DNA of 64,000 nucleotides, taken from Aptenodytes patagonicus (taxonomy: Eukaryota; Chordata; Aves; Sphenisciformes; Spheniscidae). This document shows positions 1 through 11,300 of the stretch, piece by piece. Location of the stretch: assembly GCF_965638725.1 (NCBI RefSeq), contig NC_134951.1, positions 24,063,746 to 24,127,745 of the forward strand. Direction: 5' to 3'. The translations under genes were made by a program, and so were the position numbers. The stretch's first letter is position 1; every line of letters starts with the position of its first letter. A model generated the notes under the pieces. It was not told the DNA's origin and searched no databases. It saw only the letters and a program-made list of their open reading frames with translations.

Positions 1-610
1 CACTTACCAGCTGTGTCAGGAAGTTGTCTTCCGCACACTCCAGGAACCTCCTAGACTGCTTCCTCTCTGCCGTGTTGTATTTCCAGCAGACGTCTGGGAA
101 GTTGAAGTCCCCCACGAGAACAAGGGCTAGCGATTGTAAGACTTCTGCCAGCTGCTTGTAGAACGCTGTATCCGCCCCTTCATCCTGGTTGGGTGGTCTA
201 TAACAGACTCCCAGCAGGATATCTGCCTCGGTGGCCTTCCCCCTCATCCTTACCCATAAACACTCAACCGTACCATCATCACAGTCGTTGAGCTCTAGAC
301 AATCAAAACACTCCCTAACATACAGGGCCACCCCACCACCTCTCCTTCCTCACCTGTCCCTTCTGAAGAGTCTATAGCCATCCATTGCAGCACTCCAATC
401 ATGAGAGTCACCCCACCATGTTTCTGTGATGGCGACTAAGTCGTATCTCTCCTGCTGCACAATGGCTTCCAGCTCCTCCTGTTTGCTGCCCATGCTGCGT
501 GCATTGGTGTAGATGCACTTGAGCTGGGCTACCGATTTCACCCCCAGCATCGGCATGCCACCCCTAGGCTCATCTCTAGTGAGCCTGGTTTTATCCCCTT
601 CCCCCTTCAA
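1..610 (-). pseudogene. CR1 ORF2 N-terminal part (APE-type endonuclease), broken by a stop
   Basis: Read from 610 downward, the frame contains the usual start of the CR1 endonuclease: TNARSMGSKQEELEA, then a TETWW motif, then SAAMDGY. A TGA at 347-349 interrupts it where the family has a coding triplet. After the stop the same frame stays open to the window edge and includes CYRPPNQDE and GDFN (plus-strand positions 101-112), a conserved block of APE endonucleases. In a working element this domain nicks target DNA to prime reverse transcription. The single stop in an otherwise open frame of about 200 codons points to a fairly young but dead copy. The reverse transcriptase part is outside the window. 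Confidence 0.9.
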
Positions 611-612
611 AC

Positions 613-1000
613 CTAGTTTAAAGCCCTCTCAATGAGCCCTGCCAATTCATGAGCCATGATCCTTTTCCCCCTGTGAGATAGTTGGACTCCATCTGTCACC
701 AGCAGGCCCGGTGCCGTGTAATCCTCCCCATGATCAAAAAAGCCAAAATTCCTCCGATGGCACCAGCCCCTGAGCCACGTGTTGATCAGGTGTGTTTTTC
801 TGTTCCTTTCAGTATTCTTCCCTGCCACTGCAGGGATTGCGGAAAACACTACCTGTGCTCCCGATCCTTCAACCAGTCGCCCCAGTGCCCTGAAGTCCCT
901 TTTGATCACTGCCAGCCTGTATAACCAACAGCGGGTAGTAGTCGGAAGGCCGTACCAGACCAGGGAGCTTCCTAGTGATGTCTCTGACCCGGGCCCCAGG
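613..1000 (-). pseudogene. CR1 ORF1 C-terminal part (SGNH-hydrolase-like esterase), damaged
   Basis: The frame from 909 down to 613 ends TDGVQLSHRGKRI followed by AHELAGLIERALN and a stop. The D-G-x-x-L-S-H spacing matches the last (Asp/His) block of the SGNH hydrolase fold known from CR1 ORF1. Upstream, at about 1000-920, another frame reads CLPGARVRDI and LVRPSDYYPLLV, which belong to the same protein. The two parts are in different frames and the segment between them is shorter than usual, so a deletion has removed residues around the middle esterase block. The ORF1 stop lies only a few bases before the ORF2 region, the usual CR1 arrangement. No function is expected. Confidence 0.82.
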
Positions 1001-1045
1001 GAGGCAGCAGACCTCCCTGTGGGATGGGGCCAGTTGGCATATTGG

Positions 1046-4000
1046 GCCCTATATTTTGATTAGATCTGTTTATCTAATCAAAAAAGATTGATGGCGACTT
1101 GATTACTGTGCTTCTTTGTGGTAAGAAAATACTGCTTAATAAAGGCTCTTTACTCAAATGGAGGAAGACAGAAAAAAGCCATTTTCAAATTGTCTTTTTT
1201 TTAAAAAAAATAGAGTGAGGCTAATTAACTATTAGAACAAATTACCAGAAAATAGTGGAGCCTCTGTGACATCTTTGAAACGTGCATGGTATTTTTTTAT
1301 TTTTTTTGCAAACATAAACTACTGAGCTCAATATGGGGTAAGACCTCTGTAAACAGGTACAGAAGATTAAATTACACGGTCTAATGATCCCTCTGGTTTG
1401 AAGGCTACAAAAAGATTCATAATGCTCGAGTTTCACAACTGGTGCTACCCACCAGTGAAAAAGGTTTGCTGCCGGCCTTAGCTGTTTAAAACACATTGTT
1501 CCCTTGGTGTGCTGAGTATATAAGTTCTGCAATGTATCAACACATGATTCATACTAGCGTCTCCTTAGCAACAAACACAGGCTTAAGCATTAAGTCTTCC
1601 TAAAATGGCTGCCTTAAACCTTAAGTGAGTCAAGACACTACAGACAGATAAGAGACTAACTGATTATGCCTTCAACAAATTTATCTTTTGCTGATTAGTA
1701 AGTCCAAACATTTTTGCCAGCAGAACCAAACTCAGGAAATGCAGTAGCTTTTAGGCGGTCTGCTAAGGACCCCTCCCCAGTGCCAATATCCTTCGCTGAC
1801 ATAGCTAATAATTTCTTGGGATGCATCTCATTTGAATAGCTTCATTTACTTGTATATACATGACAGAGATCTCCAAATTCATTCCCTCAGCTTGAACCTC
1901 TTGCTGCAGCAGTAGCGATTCTCTTCAGTATTGCCCTGACAGTAACAAATAAAAAAACCCAGAAGTCCAAAGGCCAGCTACATTAACAACTAACTTGTAT
2001 ACATCTATCATGTACAATTGCACTGCCTCAGGCCAACAAGCAAATTTAACTAGGTGAGTAAGTGTCCCACAGAAGTACCACCTTCCACATTATTTCAGAC
2101 TTGCCAGCTGCCAAAAGGTAGAAAAAATTGGGTTGTTTGCTTCTATTTCCCTAACGTGACTTCTCAGCATGGGAATGGAGCATCCAGACCGGACTCTTCC
2201 TCATAGCTAAACTCTGTCTCATAACATACCCATTAGGAGGTAGGATAAAGCAGTTAGGTCTCGCTCCTTTTGTCTATATGAAGGGTTTCACCAAAACTGG
2301 GTAGGTTGTTATCAAGATAGTAAGAACAGGATATTACCAGATGAATACTGCATTGCGGTTCAAAAATAGGAAGGAAAAGTGAGTGAGACTTGGCAAGAAC
2401 AAGAAGAATGGGTTATGAAATTAAAAATAAAAAAGATACCCTAAGAACACTTTTCTTTGAATTCTCTTTATCTATTCTTTCAGGTGCCCTCAACTACTGC
2501 ATATCCCTGAACTCCTACGTGCACAGTCATCTTATTTTCCACAGTCTCTGGGTCAGGAATTAGCTCTGCTATGACTCTAAGAAACACCAAATACCACTTT
2601 GGGACTCTACATAAAAATATGGATTTAATATTAAAGCACTTCAGAGAGAAATTATAATCCAGCACACTGTGCACAAATAAAATAATTTTATAAGTTATAT
2701 TCTATTATCATAGCTTAGAGTATCCAAGAAGAAACATTGCTAGAGAAGTAAAATTAAATAGTTTATCTTTTGGAAGGAATAAGGTTACATTTTTAGCATT
2801 CATATTTTAATGCAAGATATAGTATTTCCTATTGTTTCACCTGTCTGAAAATAAGAAGCAAGAACTCCACAATTTAACTTCATCTTATGAAACTAAACGC
2901 CAAAACAAACCAAAACTAAGCTACTGCTTCCTAGTAAGTTAAGGAACACATAATTGGAGTTTCCTGGATTCTCCTTTCATACAGAACACCCTTTTAAACA
3001 TGATGGTGTATCTCTCAAGTGACTACTCCTGAAGAAATATTTCTCAATAAATAGATAATAAAAATAAATCAGGGATCAAAATTAATTTAAGAGCTTTAAG
3101 CTAGGAGGATATTGAGTTTACGACTAGAATTTGATGGATGATAACTTATCTGTAGCGTGAACATTACACATTTTTAATGCCCTTGTCAAAAGTATAAAGT
3201 CTATTGCTAAAAGAAAGTTAGCAATGCATTAACATGTACCAAAGTCAATTCAAAAATCACATGAAAAACAAAAGAAATTCTCTGCATTATTTCCTCCCTT
3301 GACTGTCTAGTTCCTGTTACTCAATTCAGTCAACAGAAGGTTGACATGATCACACCATCATAGTGACTCAATTCCTCCAAAACAGTCAAGGGAGTTTTAA
3401 AAAAATTAGACACCTAAGTAACTTATTATTCTAAAAATGTTGGATAAATTTAAATTTTCATTATTTTCTTGAAAGACAAGGCAGTCTTAGATTTTTCTTC
3501 TCATTACTACAGGTTCATCAATCACCTGCTTACATGAAGAAAACAAATCTGAAAGAGCAGCTTTATTCCCCCCCTTATGGGAAACGTGTAAGAGAATTAC
3601 ACAAGGAAGCCAAGACACTTCACAAAACCTTAAATCCCAGTACCATTAGTCATTTATGCATGCATCACAAGGTGACTGCGTAATGGTAAGGGCATAACTG
3701 AACACAATTTATTTGACATGGATAAAAAGTATTTAAAAGTATTTGAAAAATTATTTGAAGTGCTAAAAACAACATGCAGAGACAGATGGAGAAAGACATA
3801 CGGAAATATTCACACAGACCTGCTTTGCCTTTTTTTTTTTCTTGTTCAGAAGCTAGTCTGGACAACATGATTCATTTCATTCTGACAGTATCAGCCATAA
3901 TGTAACTACTAGTTTAAAGAAGAATAATAGTGGACAAACCCAAACATATTTTAGAGCTGACAAGAAATTATTTTAATTTATAATTAACTCCAACTTTTAA

Positions 4001-7000
4001 ATAACTTCTCAAAAACAGCTGATGTCTAAATTCATATTCTAGTGACTGAATATTTCATTCTTCCACAGATGAATTTAACACACTAAAATATCAGCCATGG
4101 CATATCTATTCCCCTTGATAATCTTGTTATATTAATTGATAGACATGGATTTGGTTTTCTTAATTTATTGAAAAGACATAGCAAATCACATTGATATAAC
4201 TAAGTTACAACTGAAAAAATTTAATCCCAAAATATGGTCAGATTATTTTCTTGAAACAGGTTTGATAAAAAACAAAATTATTTTCTGAGTCCAATTCTGT
4301 GGAAATTCAAACAAACAGAAACCTATTCCCTTACTTCTAGGTCCAAAGGCTAGAAAAGGATAGCAAGGCAGTCTTTTGTTACCCAGCATATATACAACAT
4401 GCTCTGTTTTTTTGGAAACACAGCAGAAGATAGCCTGTTGCCCTTCAAAAATATATCCTATAGATAGTATTAGGAGTAAAACAATGCAAACACTAGATCT
4501 GTATTTCTGCCTTATGGAGCTGGTTCTTTGGGAAAACCTGAGACACTTCTAAACAAAACAGATTTATTTTATATGTATAGAATGTTCATATGTACAGACA
4601 TGCATACTCCTTTTTTCTTCAGTGTCAAAGGCTCTCATTGGAGCTTTCTTTTATCCTTTCAAAAAAAGATCTAAAGGCATATACAACTAAATCTAGATGA
4701 GCAAACTAAGTAATCCATGGTGCGATTGTCTAAACTGTTCCTTTTGTATTTTATGATCACTGCCTGAAATCACAGCCTTCATCCTGCAATAGATTTTATG
4801 TATATGCCTAAATTAACTACTGTAAAAGACATACATGAGTAAAGTTAACCATGTCCCTCAACCTTGCAGGATTAGCACAGATCTCTAATTCTGCAATCCA
4901 TATTTAGACAGAACAAATAAGGGCCTTAAGCTGCAGCAAGAAAGATCTAGCATTAAAGGGTAGTGAAACACTAGAGCAAATGGAAAAGAGCATGTAAGAA
5001 AAGTCTCCCTACGGGGAGTTTTTTTAAGAACAAATTAGGCAAATACCTGGCAAGAATGACATTTATAGTCAAACCTACCTTGCAAAGAGAACACAGATTA
5101 AAAACCTCCAAAGATCACTTCAAACTTAATTTTTCTGGATTCTGTGGTAAACTGTAAAGTCAAATAACAAACCAATTCAAAAACAAGTCTCCCAAAATTC
5201 CAGATGCATTTGTTAACTGTTAAAAAAAAAAAAAAAAGGCTAAAGTCCAAAACCTACTCTTCCTGCACACTGAGACTGGGATCAGCTAAAAGAGATCACC
5301 ATCCAAACAGTCACTGTCACTAAGCAACACCAGAACACTACTTATTGCTATCATGGTTGAGTATGTTTGTTTTGAAATACTAGAGGAAAAGATAAAATCT
5401 AAAAAATGAGCAAGTAAAGCCATTGTTCAATAATCTACCCATTGTAAAACCAGGCAAAAATTTATATGACCCTAAAAAGGGACAATATAATGCAATCCTA
5501 AATTCTATTCTACTTTACTACTATGCAATATATCAACATCTAATATGCACTGCATATTGATTTATTCATAGATTTTAAACAGAAGCTGAGTAAATTCGCC
5601 ACAAAAGTTCTAAGCTGATACCTTAATAAGGATATCTCTCAGTTGCAGTAGTGTTCAGAGGCCTGCATTCTAGTATTTTATTTAGAAGTCACTTAAGTCC
5701 CTGTATAAGAGTGAATGTTATAGATCTATTTACCTACAAAGTTTTATAAAACTTCATTTAGTCTTATTAGCAAGTTACAGAAGAAGGAGAGCGTCCCTCT
5801 AATATCTGAAAGGAGATCATATCAAAGAATAAACAGAGATTATACTGCATGGAGGGAGAGAAAGGGTACTTCGATATCAGAACAAGCAGCTTGAACCCGA
5901 CGTGCTGGGAAACAGAAACCCAATGAACTGTCCAAAGAGAACTGTGTAACTAAACAAATTTAAGGATAGTCTAGAAACTGACTCTGGATTCTGAACATGA
6001 AACCTATCTAACATAAAGAGAAAAGCACAACCTGGAAGCTGTGCATTAGAACACCTTCCTATCCATAATCCCAACAGTATCAAGATGTACTGTTATGTTA
6101 TTCTGATAAAGTTACTTCTTCCCTAATCAAAAAAAACATCTTTAAACCATTTCACACCAAGAAAGAACATTCTTGATGTGCCACTAGTCATGCTGTACTT
6201 TGCTTCAGTATTTTGGGCTACTTTGATGTTTTACTTGTATTCAGATTCTGAATGGAGCTCAGAATAGAGTGCAGACCCAACTTCCAAGCCATAAATTCAC
6301 CCCTGTGGGTGCTGTTTTCAAAGGTAAGAAACGTTTGCCTTTCTGTATCTGCAGGTTGTATCTCAGGTTTTCCTTATATTTAGGCAGTCTCCGGGCTGAA
6401 ATAGATACAGTAGTTTAATAAACACTGCTTATCAAGTGTTTTACTTCAGCAGGCTCACCTGGATATTTTCTTTGCTGTAGACTGCCCCTAGCAGCACGTG
6501 ACAGTGATACACAATTTTGGACAAACATATATCCACAGGAACATAGCAATTGAAAAAGCTAAACGAATTTGTCTTATCTAAGTTTAGGACTTCTTTTTAA
6601 GACAGACAGAACCAATTTAATTCTGGCAACACCATTCAGAAAACCGTGTTTTTAACTCAGGTCAACTTAGAGCCCACTTCTTTAACAGATGCTGTGCTGC
6701 TTCTCTTGTATCCTTTGACAACACTAAATATTGTTTCTGAAGTTACCTGGTCACAGTTTCTCATCAGAAAGCCTCTCAACACTAAAGGATTGGTATCTCC
6801 CCCCATCAACTCCAGTCAGGTGAACGTCTGTTCTAATTGGGAGAGGTAAATCTGAAAGGTCATTAAGTCTTTGCCGAATTCCTCAGAACATCAGGAGTAA
6901 GACCTATTAAAACAGCTTTATTTAACATTTACTCTTAAAAATAATATGACTGTAAGCAGGCATAATATGAACATACATTTGGCACTTGAGTGGGAGGAGC

Positions 7001-7276
7001 TGAAGACTATCTTCAGTTACACTTCACGTGACTTGCAGTAAGATCAGCGGCCCTGTATGGCTGTAACCAAATATTGAATCTGCTCTTCAACCTCTAACAA
7101 TGGAAATGAACCCATAGGGATGTACATCCTCGTTTTGCTTATGTTGCAAAACAGTGACACCCACTGGCAGCAACAGTTTAAATACTTAATTGTTGCAATT
7201 AGGATCTACTTGATAAGAGTTGCTAAGAAGTTTCTCTTGAGAAAAATTCATCATAGTAACAACCATACAGACTTAC
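1046..7276. other. AT-rich stretch without a supported gene (intron or 3' side of the minus-strand gene)
   Basis: Follows the truncated CR1 and ends at exon 3 of the minus-strand gene. It contains A- and T-runs (for example an A run at 5222-5237) and no recognised repeat family. Two minus-strand segments have exon-like edges (5047-5078 and 2480-2606) but neither is convincing; see findings. Otherwise I see nothing I can name. Confidence 0.6.
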
Positions 7277-7411
7277 CTGTTGAGTCAGCACTACTGTCTG
7301 AGTTTTCAGAAACTGCAATACTAATAGCATCTGGAGTAACTGCAACGCAACCCTCCGGAGGAAGATTCACTGTGTACATTCTCCTTGGAGACAGAATTGT
7401 ATTGTCACTAC
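7277..7411 (-). CDS. Exon 3 of the unrecognised minus-strand gene (45 codons)
   Basis: On the minus strand the sequence shows a T-rich tract ending in tttctgttttgtag, then 135 bases of open frame, then ACAG followed by the strong donor gtaagt. Both introns interrupt codons after the first base (phase 1). The preceding exon ends with G and this one opens with GT, giving Gly, then SDNTILSPRRMYTVNLPPEG and CVAVTPDAISIAVSENSDSS. The peptide is Ser/Asp-rich and acidic towards its end, with no transmembrane segment, zinc-binding pattern or catalytic motif that I can see. I do not recognise the protein. Splice sites of both ends and matched phase with exons 1 and 2 make this a real coding exon with good confidence; the function is unknown. 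A short hydrophilic, low-complexity stretch like this is usual in nuclear or scaffold proteins, which is only inference. Confidence 0.83.
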
Positions 7412-8732
7412 CTACAAAACAGAAAAAACAAAGTGTCTGGCTATTGATCTCAGTATAGATTTTTTCAAATGTTTTCCCAACTACAGCAATGATAGTAAGT
7501 GGTCTCAAAAATCCTTATAGAGAAAAAGGAAGTGAGAGAAAGTCAGGTGTGGAACACTGAAATTATCCTACGACCAACAAAATTGCACCGAATTCGGTAG
7601 CAGCTACAAATAAACAAATACTCCACAGGTTAGTTCTTTCCATCAGAAACACTTTTTTTTCCTTGCATCAGACAACTCTTCTGTCTTAACTTCAGAAGAA
7701 GCTTCCACTTAGAGTGATTTTTAGGAGACACTCTGTACATTTTTCCCCATTCAGCATGAGCAGATGCTATTTCTTTAAGAACTTTTTCATAAAAGATGGA
7801 TGGAGAGATACAAGCTGATTACGAAGTGATGGAAACAATAGAAAAAGAATCACAGAACTGTGGTTTGTCCATTTGTCGACCTTTTAAACATAGCATATGC
7901 TGTTCTGAAGGTCACAAAGATAAAGGGAGTTTGAAAGCCACACTTGACTAAGCCTCAGCAGTGCCTGCCCAAGAGAGCTTATCTCCTCATCCTTTCTCTG
8001 CTTCTTTCTGGGGGGCTGGGGGGGAAGAGTGCTAAGGGCCAGCTTTCTAACTATTTCATTGTACAGGAAACTATTTGTGATGATGGCAGTAGACTGTTGT
8101 TGCAGGATTTCTTTCCCCTTTAAAAGGTATTTGAAAATACATGCAAGAGTGGCAGTATAAACTTTTCATTTGCTCACCAAACAAGAAGTAACTCTGTAGG
8201 AATGACAGAGACTCACCTCTGCTCCAATTACATGAAACCAGTCCAAATAGCACACTATTTTTTTTTTTTCTCAGTAGTGACAATAGTAGAGATCAACCAC
8301 AGGGAGACAAAAGCCTTTCCAGAAGGCCAGGATGTTCAGGGTGTCTCCAGGTGCTACAATATAATTTTTGATGGTTCAGTGTGTTCTTTTTACACTCAGC
8401 CAGCTCCATAAGCCAGTACATACACAGCACTAGCCTTCCCTTCTTGGGGGCAATTTGCCCCTTTAAAACACACAGACAGAACTGTTAAAATAAAATATCT
8501 AATAAAAAGTAAAAACATCTTTGGCAGGCGGACACAATTAACTTCTTTACGCCCCAAACTTGCTAGAAGATCCCAGATGATCCGAGTCTATTACCAAGCT
8601 GCAGCTATGCTTGGACTAATACCTAAACATTTAAAACACAGTTGTGTCTGATAGATCCCTAACAAGAATTATTTCTATGTTTCTAATATAGATCACTATA
8701 TATATATACACACCGCTATATATATACACCAC
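7412..8732 (-). other. Left end of intron 2 of the minus-strand gene
   Basis: AT-rich intronic DNA between exon 3 and the nested CR1 insertion. Reading frames here are short and run through T-runs (for example 8261-8270), so none is supported as coding. No recognised repeat apart from the TA-rich run at its right end. Confidence 0.6.
8696..8730. repeat. TA-rich simple repeat with two near-identical halves
   Basis: Two copies of ctatatatatacac are separated by a few bases directly before the 5' end of the outer CR1. It is a simple sequence; a relation to the insertion event is possible but not shown. Confidence 0.75.
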
Positions 8733-8830
8733 TACCAGAGAGTAGTGGTCAATGGCTTAATGTCCAGATGGAGGTTGGTGACAAGTGGCATCCTGCAGGG
8801 GTCCGTACCGGGACCGGTACTGTTTAATAT

Positions 8831-9118
8831 GATTCTATGATCCGAGAGGAATTTCCGAGAGGAAATGGCCTCAAGTTGCGCCAGGGGAGGTTTAGATTGG
8901 ATGTAAGGAAAAATTTCTTTACTGAAAGAGTGGTGAAACATTGGAACAGGCTGCCCAGGGAAGTGGTGGAGTCCCCATCCCTGGAGGTATTTAAAAGATG
9001 AGTAGATGCGGCACTTAGGGACATGGTTTAGTGGGTGGTGGTGTTGGGTCGACGGTTGGACTTGATGATCTTAGAGGTCTTTTCCAACCTCAATGATTCT
9101 ATGATTCTATGATTCTAT
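8831..9118 (+). mobile_element. Inner CR1 tail inserted inside the outer CR1
   Basis: A short CR1 fragment covering the ORF2 end ([18 protein letters not shown] region, decayed) and the 3' untranslated tail, ending in about three ATTCTATG units. It separates LFN from IFTND of the outer element, which read together at the protein level, so it arrived later. At most 2-5 bases (at or aatat) could be the target-site duplication. Its 5' start is odd: it opens with gattctatgat, which resembles the element's own 3' tail, and then carries a direct repeat of tccgagagga (8841-8850 and 8854-8863). Confidence 0.88.
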
Positions 9119-9970
9119 ATCTTCACCAATGACATAGACAGTGGGATTGAGTGCACCCTCAGCAAGTTTGCAGATGACACCAAGCTGAGTGGTGCGGTCG
9201 ACACGCCAGAGGGATGGGATGCCATCCAGAGGGACCTGGACAAGCTCGAGAAGTGGGCCTGTGTGAACCTCATGAGGTTTAACAAGGCCAAGTGCAGGGT
9301 CCTGCACCTGGGTCGGGGCAACCCCTGGTATCAATACAGGCTGGGGGATGAAGGGATTGAGAGCAGCCCTGCCGAGAAGGACTTGGGGGTACTGGTGGGT
9401 GAAAAGCTGGACATGACCCAGCAATGTGCGCTTGCAGCCCAGAAGGCCAACCGCATCCTGGGCTGCATCAAAAGAAGCGTGGCCAGCAGGTCGAGGGAGG
9501 GGATTCTGCCCCTCTGCTCTGCTCTGGTGAGACCCCACCTGGAGTCCTGTGTCCAGCTCTGGAGCCCTCAGCATAAGAAAGACAGGGACCTGTTGGAGCA
9601 TGTTCAGAGGAGGGCCATGAAAATGATCAGGGGGATGGAACACCTCTCCTCTGAAGAAAGGCTGAGAGAGTTGGGGTTGTTCAGCCTAGAGAAGAGAAGG
9701 CTTCGAGGAGACCTTATTGCAGCCTTTCAGTACTTAAGGGGGGCTTATAGAAAAGATGGCAGCAAACTTTTGAGCAGGGCCTGTTGTGACAGGACAAGGG
9801 GGAATGGCTTTAAACTAAAGGGGGGTAGATTGAGACTAGATGTAAGGAAGAAATTTTTTATGCTGAGGGTGGTGAAGCATTGGCACAGGTTGCCCAGAGA
9901 GGTGGTGGATGTCCCATCCCTGGAAACATTCAAGGTCAGGTTGGGCGGGGCTCTGAGCAACCTGGTCTAG
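9119..9970 (+). pseudogene. CR1 ORF2 C-terminal half (reverse transcriptase palm to the end), frame still open
   Basis: From 9119 (atc of IFTNDIDSG) the frame runs 283 codons to a TAG at 9968-9970 without a stop. It includes the reverse transcriptase catalytic block FADDTKL (FADD at 9167-9178) and the usual CR1 C-terminal part: [18 protein letters not shown], then [28 protein letters not shown] and [12 protein letters not shown]. It is cut off from its N-terminal half by the inner CR1 and by 5' truncation, so it cannot make a working enzyme; the first in-frame ATG is inside the domain at 9263. The intact frame suggests the copy is not very old. Confidence 0.88.
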
Positions 9971-10059
9971 TTGAAGATGTCCCTGCCCACGGCAGGGGGG
10001 TTGGACTAGATGACCTTTAAAAGGTCCCTTCCAACCTAAACTATTCTATGATTCTATAT

Positions 10060-10105
10060 GTAATTTAACTATAGACATTGTATGCAAATACGTAATTTAA
10101 CTATA
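10060..10105. repeat. Short direct repeat next to the CR1 3' end
   Basis: gtaatttaactata occurs at 10060-10073 and again at 10092-10105, 32 bases apart. The first copy abuts the CR1 tail. It may be a small local duplication. Confidence 0.85.
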
Positions 10106-11287
10106 CACTGACTTTTTTCAGATAACACACTTCGAAGAGTTCAGCATGACTGATCATCTTAGATATTATGATAAAGTACATTTCAGAACATTCAAGGCAC
10201 TTTTGAAAAGCTGCATCTCAGTTGTTTTCATCATCAGGATGTAATAATTTTGTTTTTAGAACACATTAGAAAGTTACTGTTTTCCCTTGAACAAGCCAGA
10301 AAATTTCAAACTGATATTGATGATGCTTACTTTAAAGGGTAATAAAGGAAAAGAAATAAATAATTCAGAAAGATGAAGAGCAATTATGTGATTTGGATAA
10401 AGATCCACTAAAAATTAATTTGGAATAATTCTTCAACAGATCCTTTCTATGAAGATGATGCCAAATCCCTGAACTGCCAGTACTTGCATTGATTGCTGCC
10501 CCCACCCCCCAGGTTGTTTAATGATGAAGTGCTAATTGGTGATAGTTTTAAATGTAGAAGTGTTTCTTGAGTTACTCCTTTCTGAACAATTTCAAGTTTC
10601 CCCTTTTTTTCCCTTTATATTTAGGTTTTGTAGAACAAAGATGACGATGAAAACATTAAACTCAATTTGCAGCAGTCCTGACTAACTCAAACCCTTTAAT
10701 CATAAAAGGAGTAGATATATTGGGATATTAACTTCCCAGGACAAAACAGTTACTCATGACAGAATTTGGGGGACTATCGCTAACACCTATCTTACAAAGA
10801 AGAACAGTAATAACTTATACTATGTAAATGAGTGATGACTCAAAACTATTTTAAGTCGACCTGTTTAAATAGGAGTCCCCAAATTACATATTTATTCACC
10901 CCATATGCATTTTCAAGTAGTTTACAAACCATAAATCAAGCATTAGTCTTTGCTAATCCTGTGCAAGTATGTAAAACCAAACTATTACCATTTCATTAAA
11001 AAAAGTATACACACAACTATATAATCTCAGTGTATCAACAAATCTCCCAGTCTCAAACCATTAAGTCTGGATTTTTCCAGCCTGGGGCCATAGTCTCCTT
11101 GGACTAAGAAGAGATGGGTTGTTTATGAAGTCATAAACATTGCTGCAAAGCAAATAGCTAAGCTTATAAAAATGTGACATTAAAAGGGTTTTTTGACTAA
11201 CAAAAGTAATCAGATACTGAAGATATTCAAGAATGCTCTTCTTTCTACTAGTTAAAAGTTATGAATCCCATTTCTGAAGTTTTGGTT

Positions 11288-11300
11288 GGGGGGGGGGGGG
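11288..11300. repeat. Poly-G run (13 G)
   Basis: Thirteen consecutive G followed by agggagg. One of several G tracts in the window. Confidence 0.95.

Larger units (their letters stand above)
1..1045 (-). mobile_element. CR1 LINE retrotransposon, 5'-truncated, runs off the left edge
   Basis: On the minus strand this stretch reads as the end of CR1 ORF1, a short spacer and the beginning of CR1 ORF2, so the 3' half of the element lies beyond base 1. CR1 is the dominant LINE of birds; ORF1 carries an SGNH-hydrolase-like esterase and ORF2 an endonuclease plus reverse transcriptase. The 5' break is near 1030-1060, where similarity to ORF1 stops and ordinary AT-rich DNA begins. The copy is moderately decayed: ORF2 has one internal stop and ORF1 has lost a piece with a change of frame. 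The target-site duplication cannot be judged because one end is missing. Confidence 0.93.
8733..10056 (+). mobile_element. Outer CR1 LINE, 5'-truncated in the reverse transcriptase, interrupted by a second CR1
   Basis: The element starts in the reverse transcriptase domain (VVNGLMSRW, then [16 protein letters not shown]), is interrupted at 8831-9118, resumes with IFTNDIDSG, and continues through the end of ORF2 and a short 3' tail that closes with attctatgattctat. Without the insert it is about 1.04 kb. It lies in intron 2 of the minus-strand gene, antisense to it. Truncation from the 5' end is normal for CR1 because reverse transcription starts at the 3' tail. A 14-base sequence is repeated just beyond its 3' end (10060-10073 and 10092-10105), but I see no matching copy on the 5' side. 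Confidence 0.93.

Noticed and set aside
9107..9643. 178-codon minus-strand open frame
   Set aside because: Antisense of the CR1 reverse transcriptase frame.
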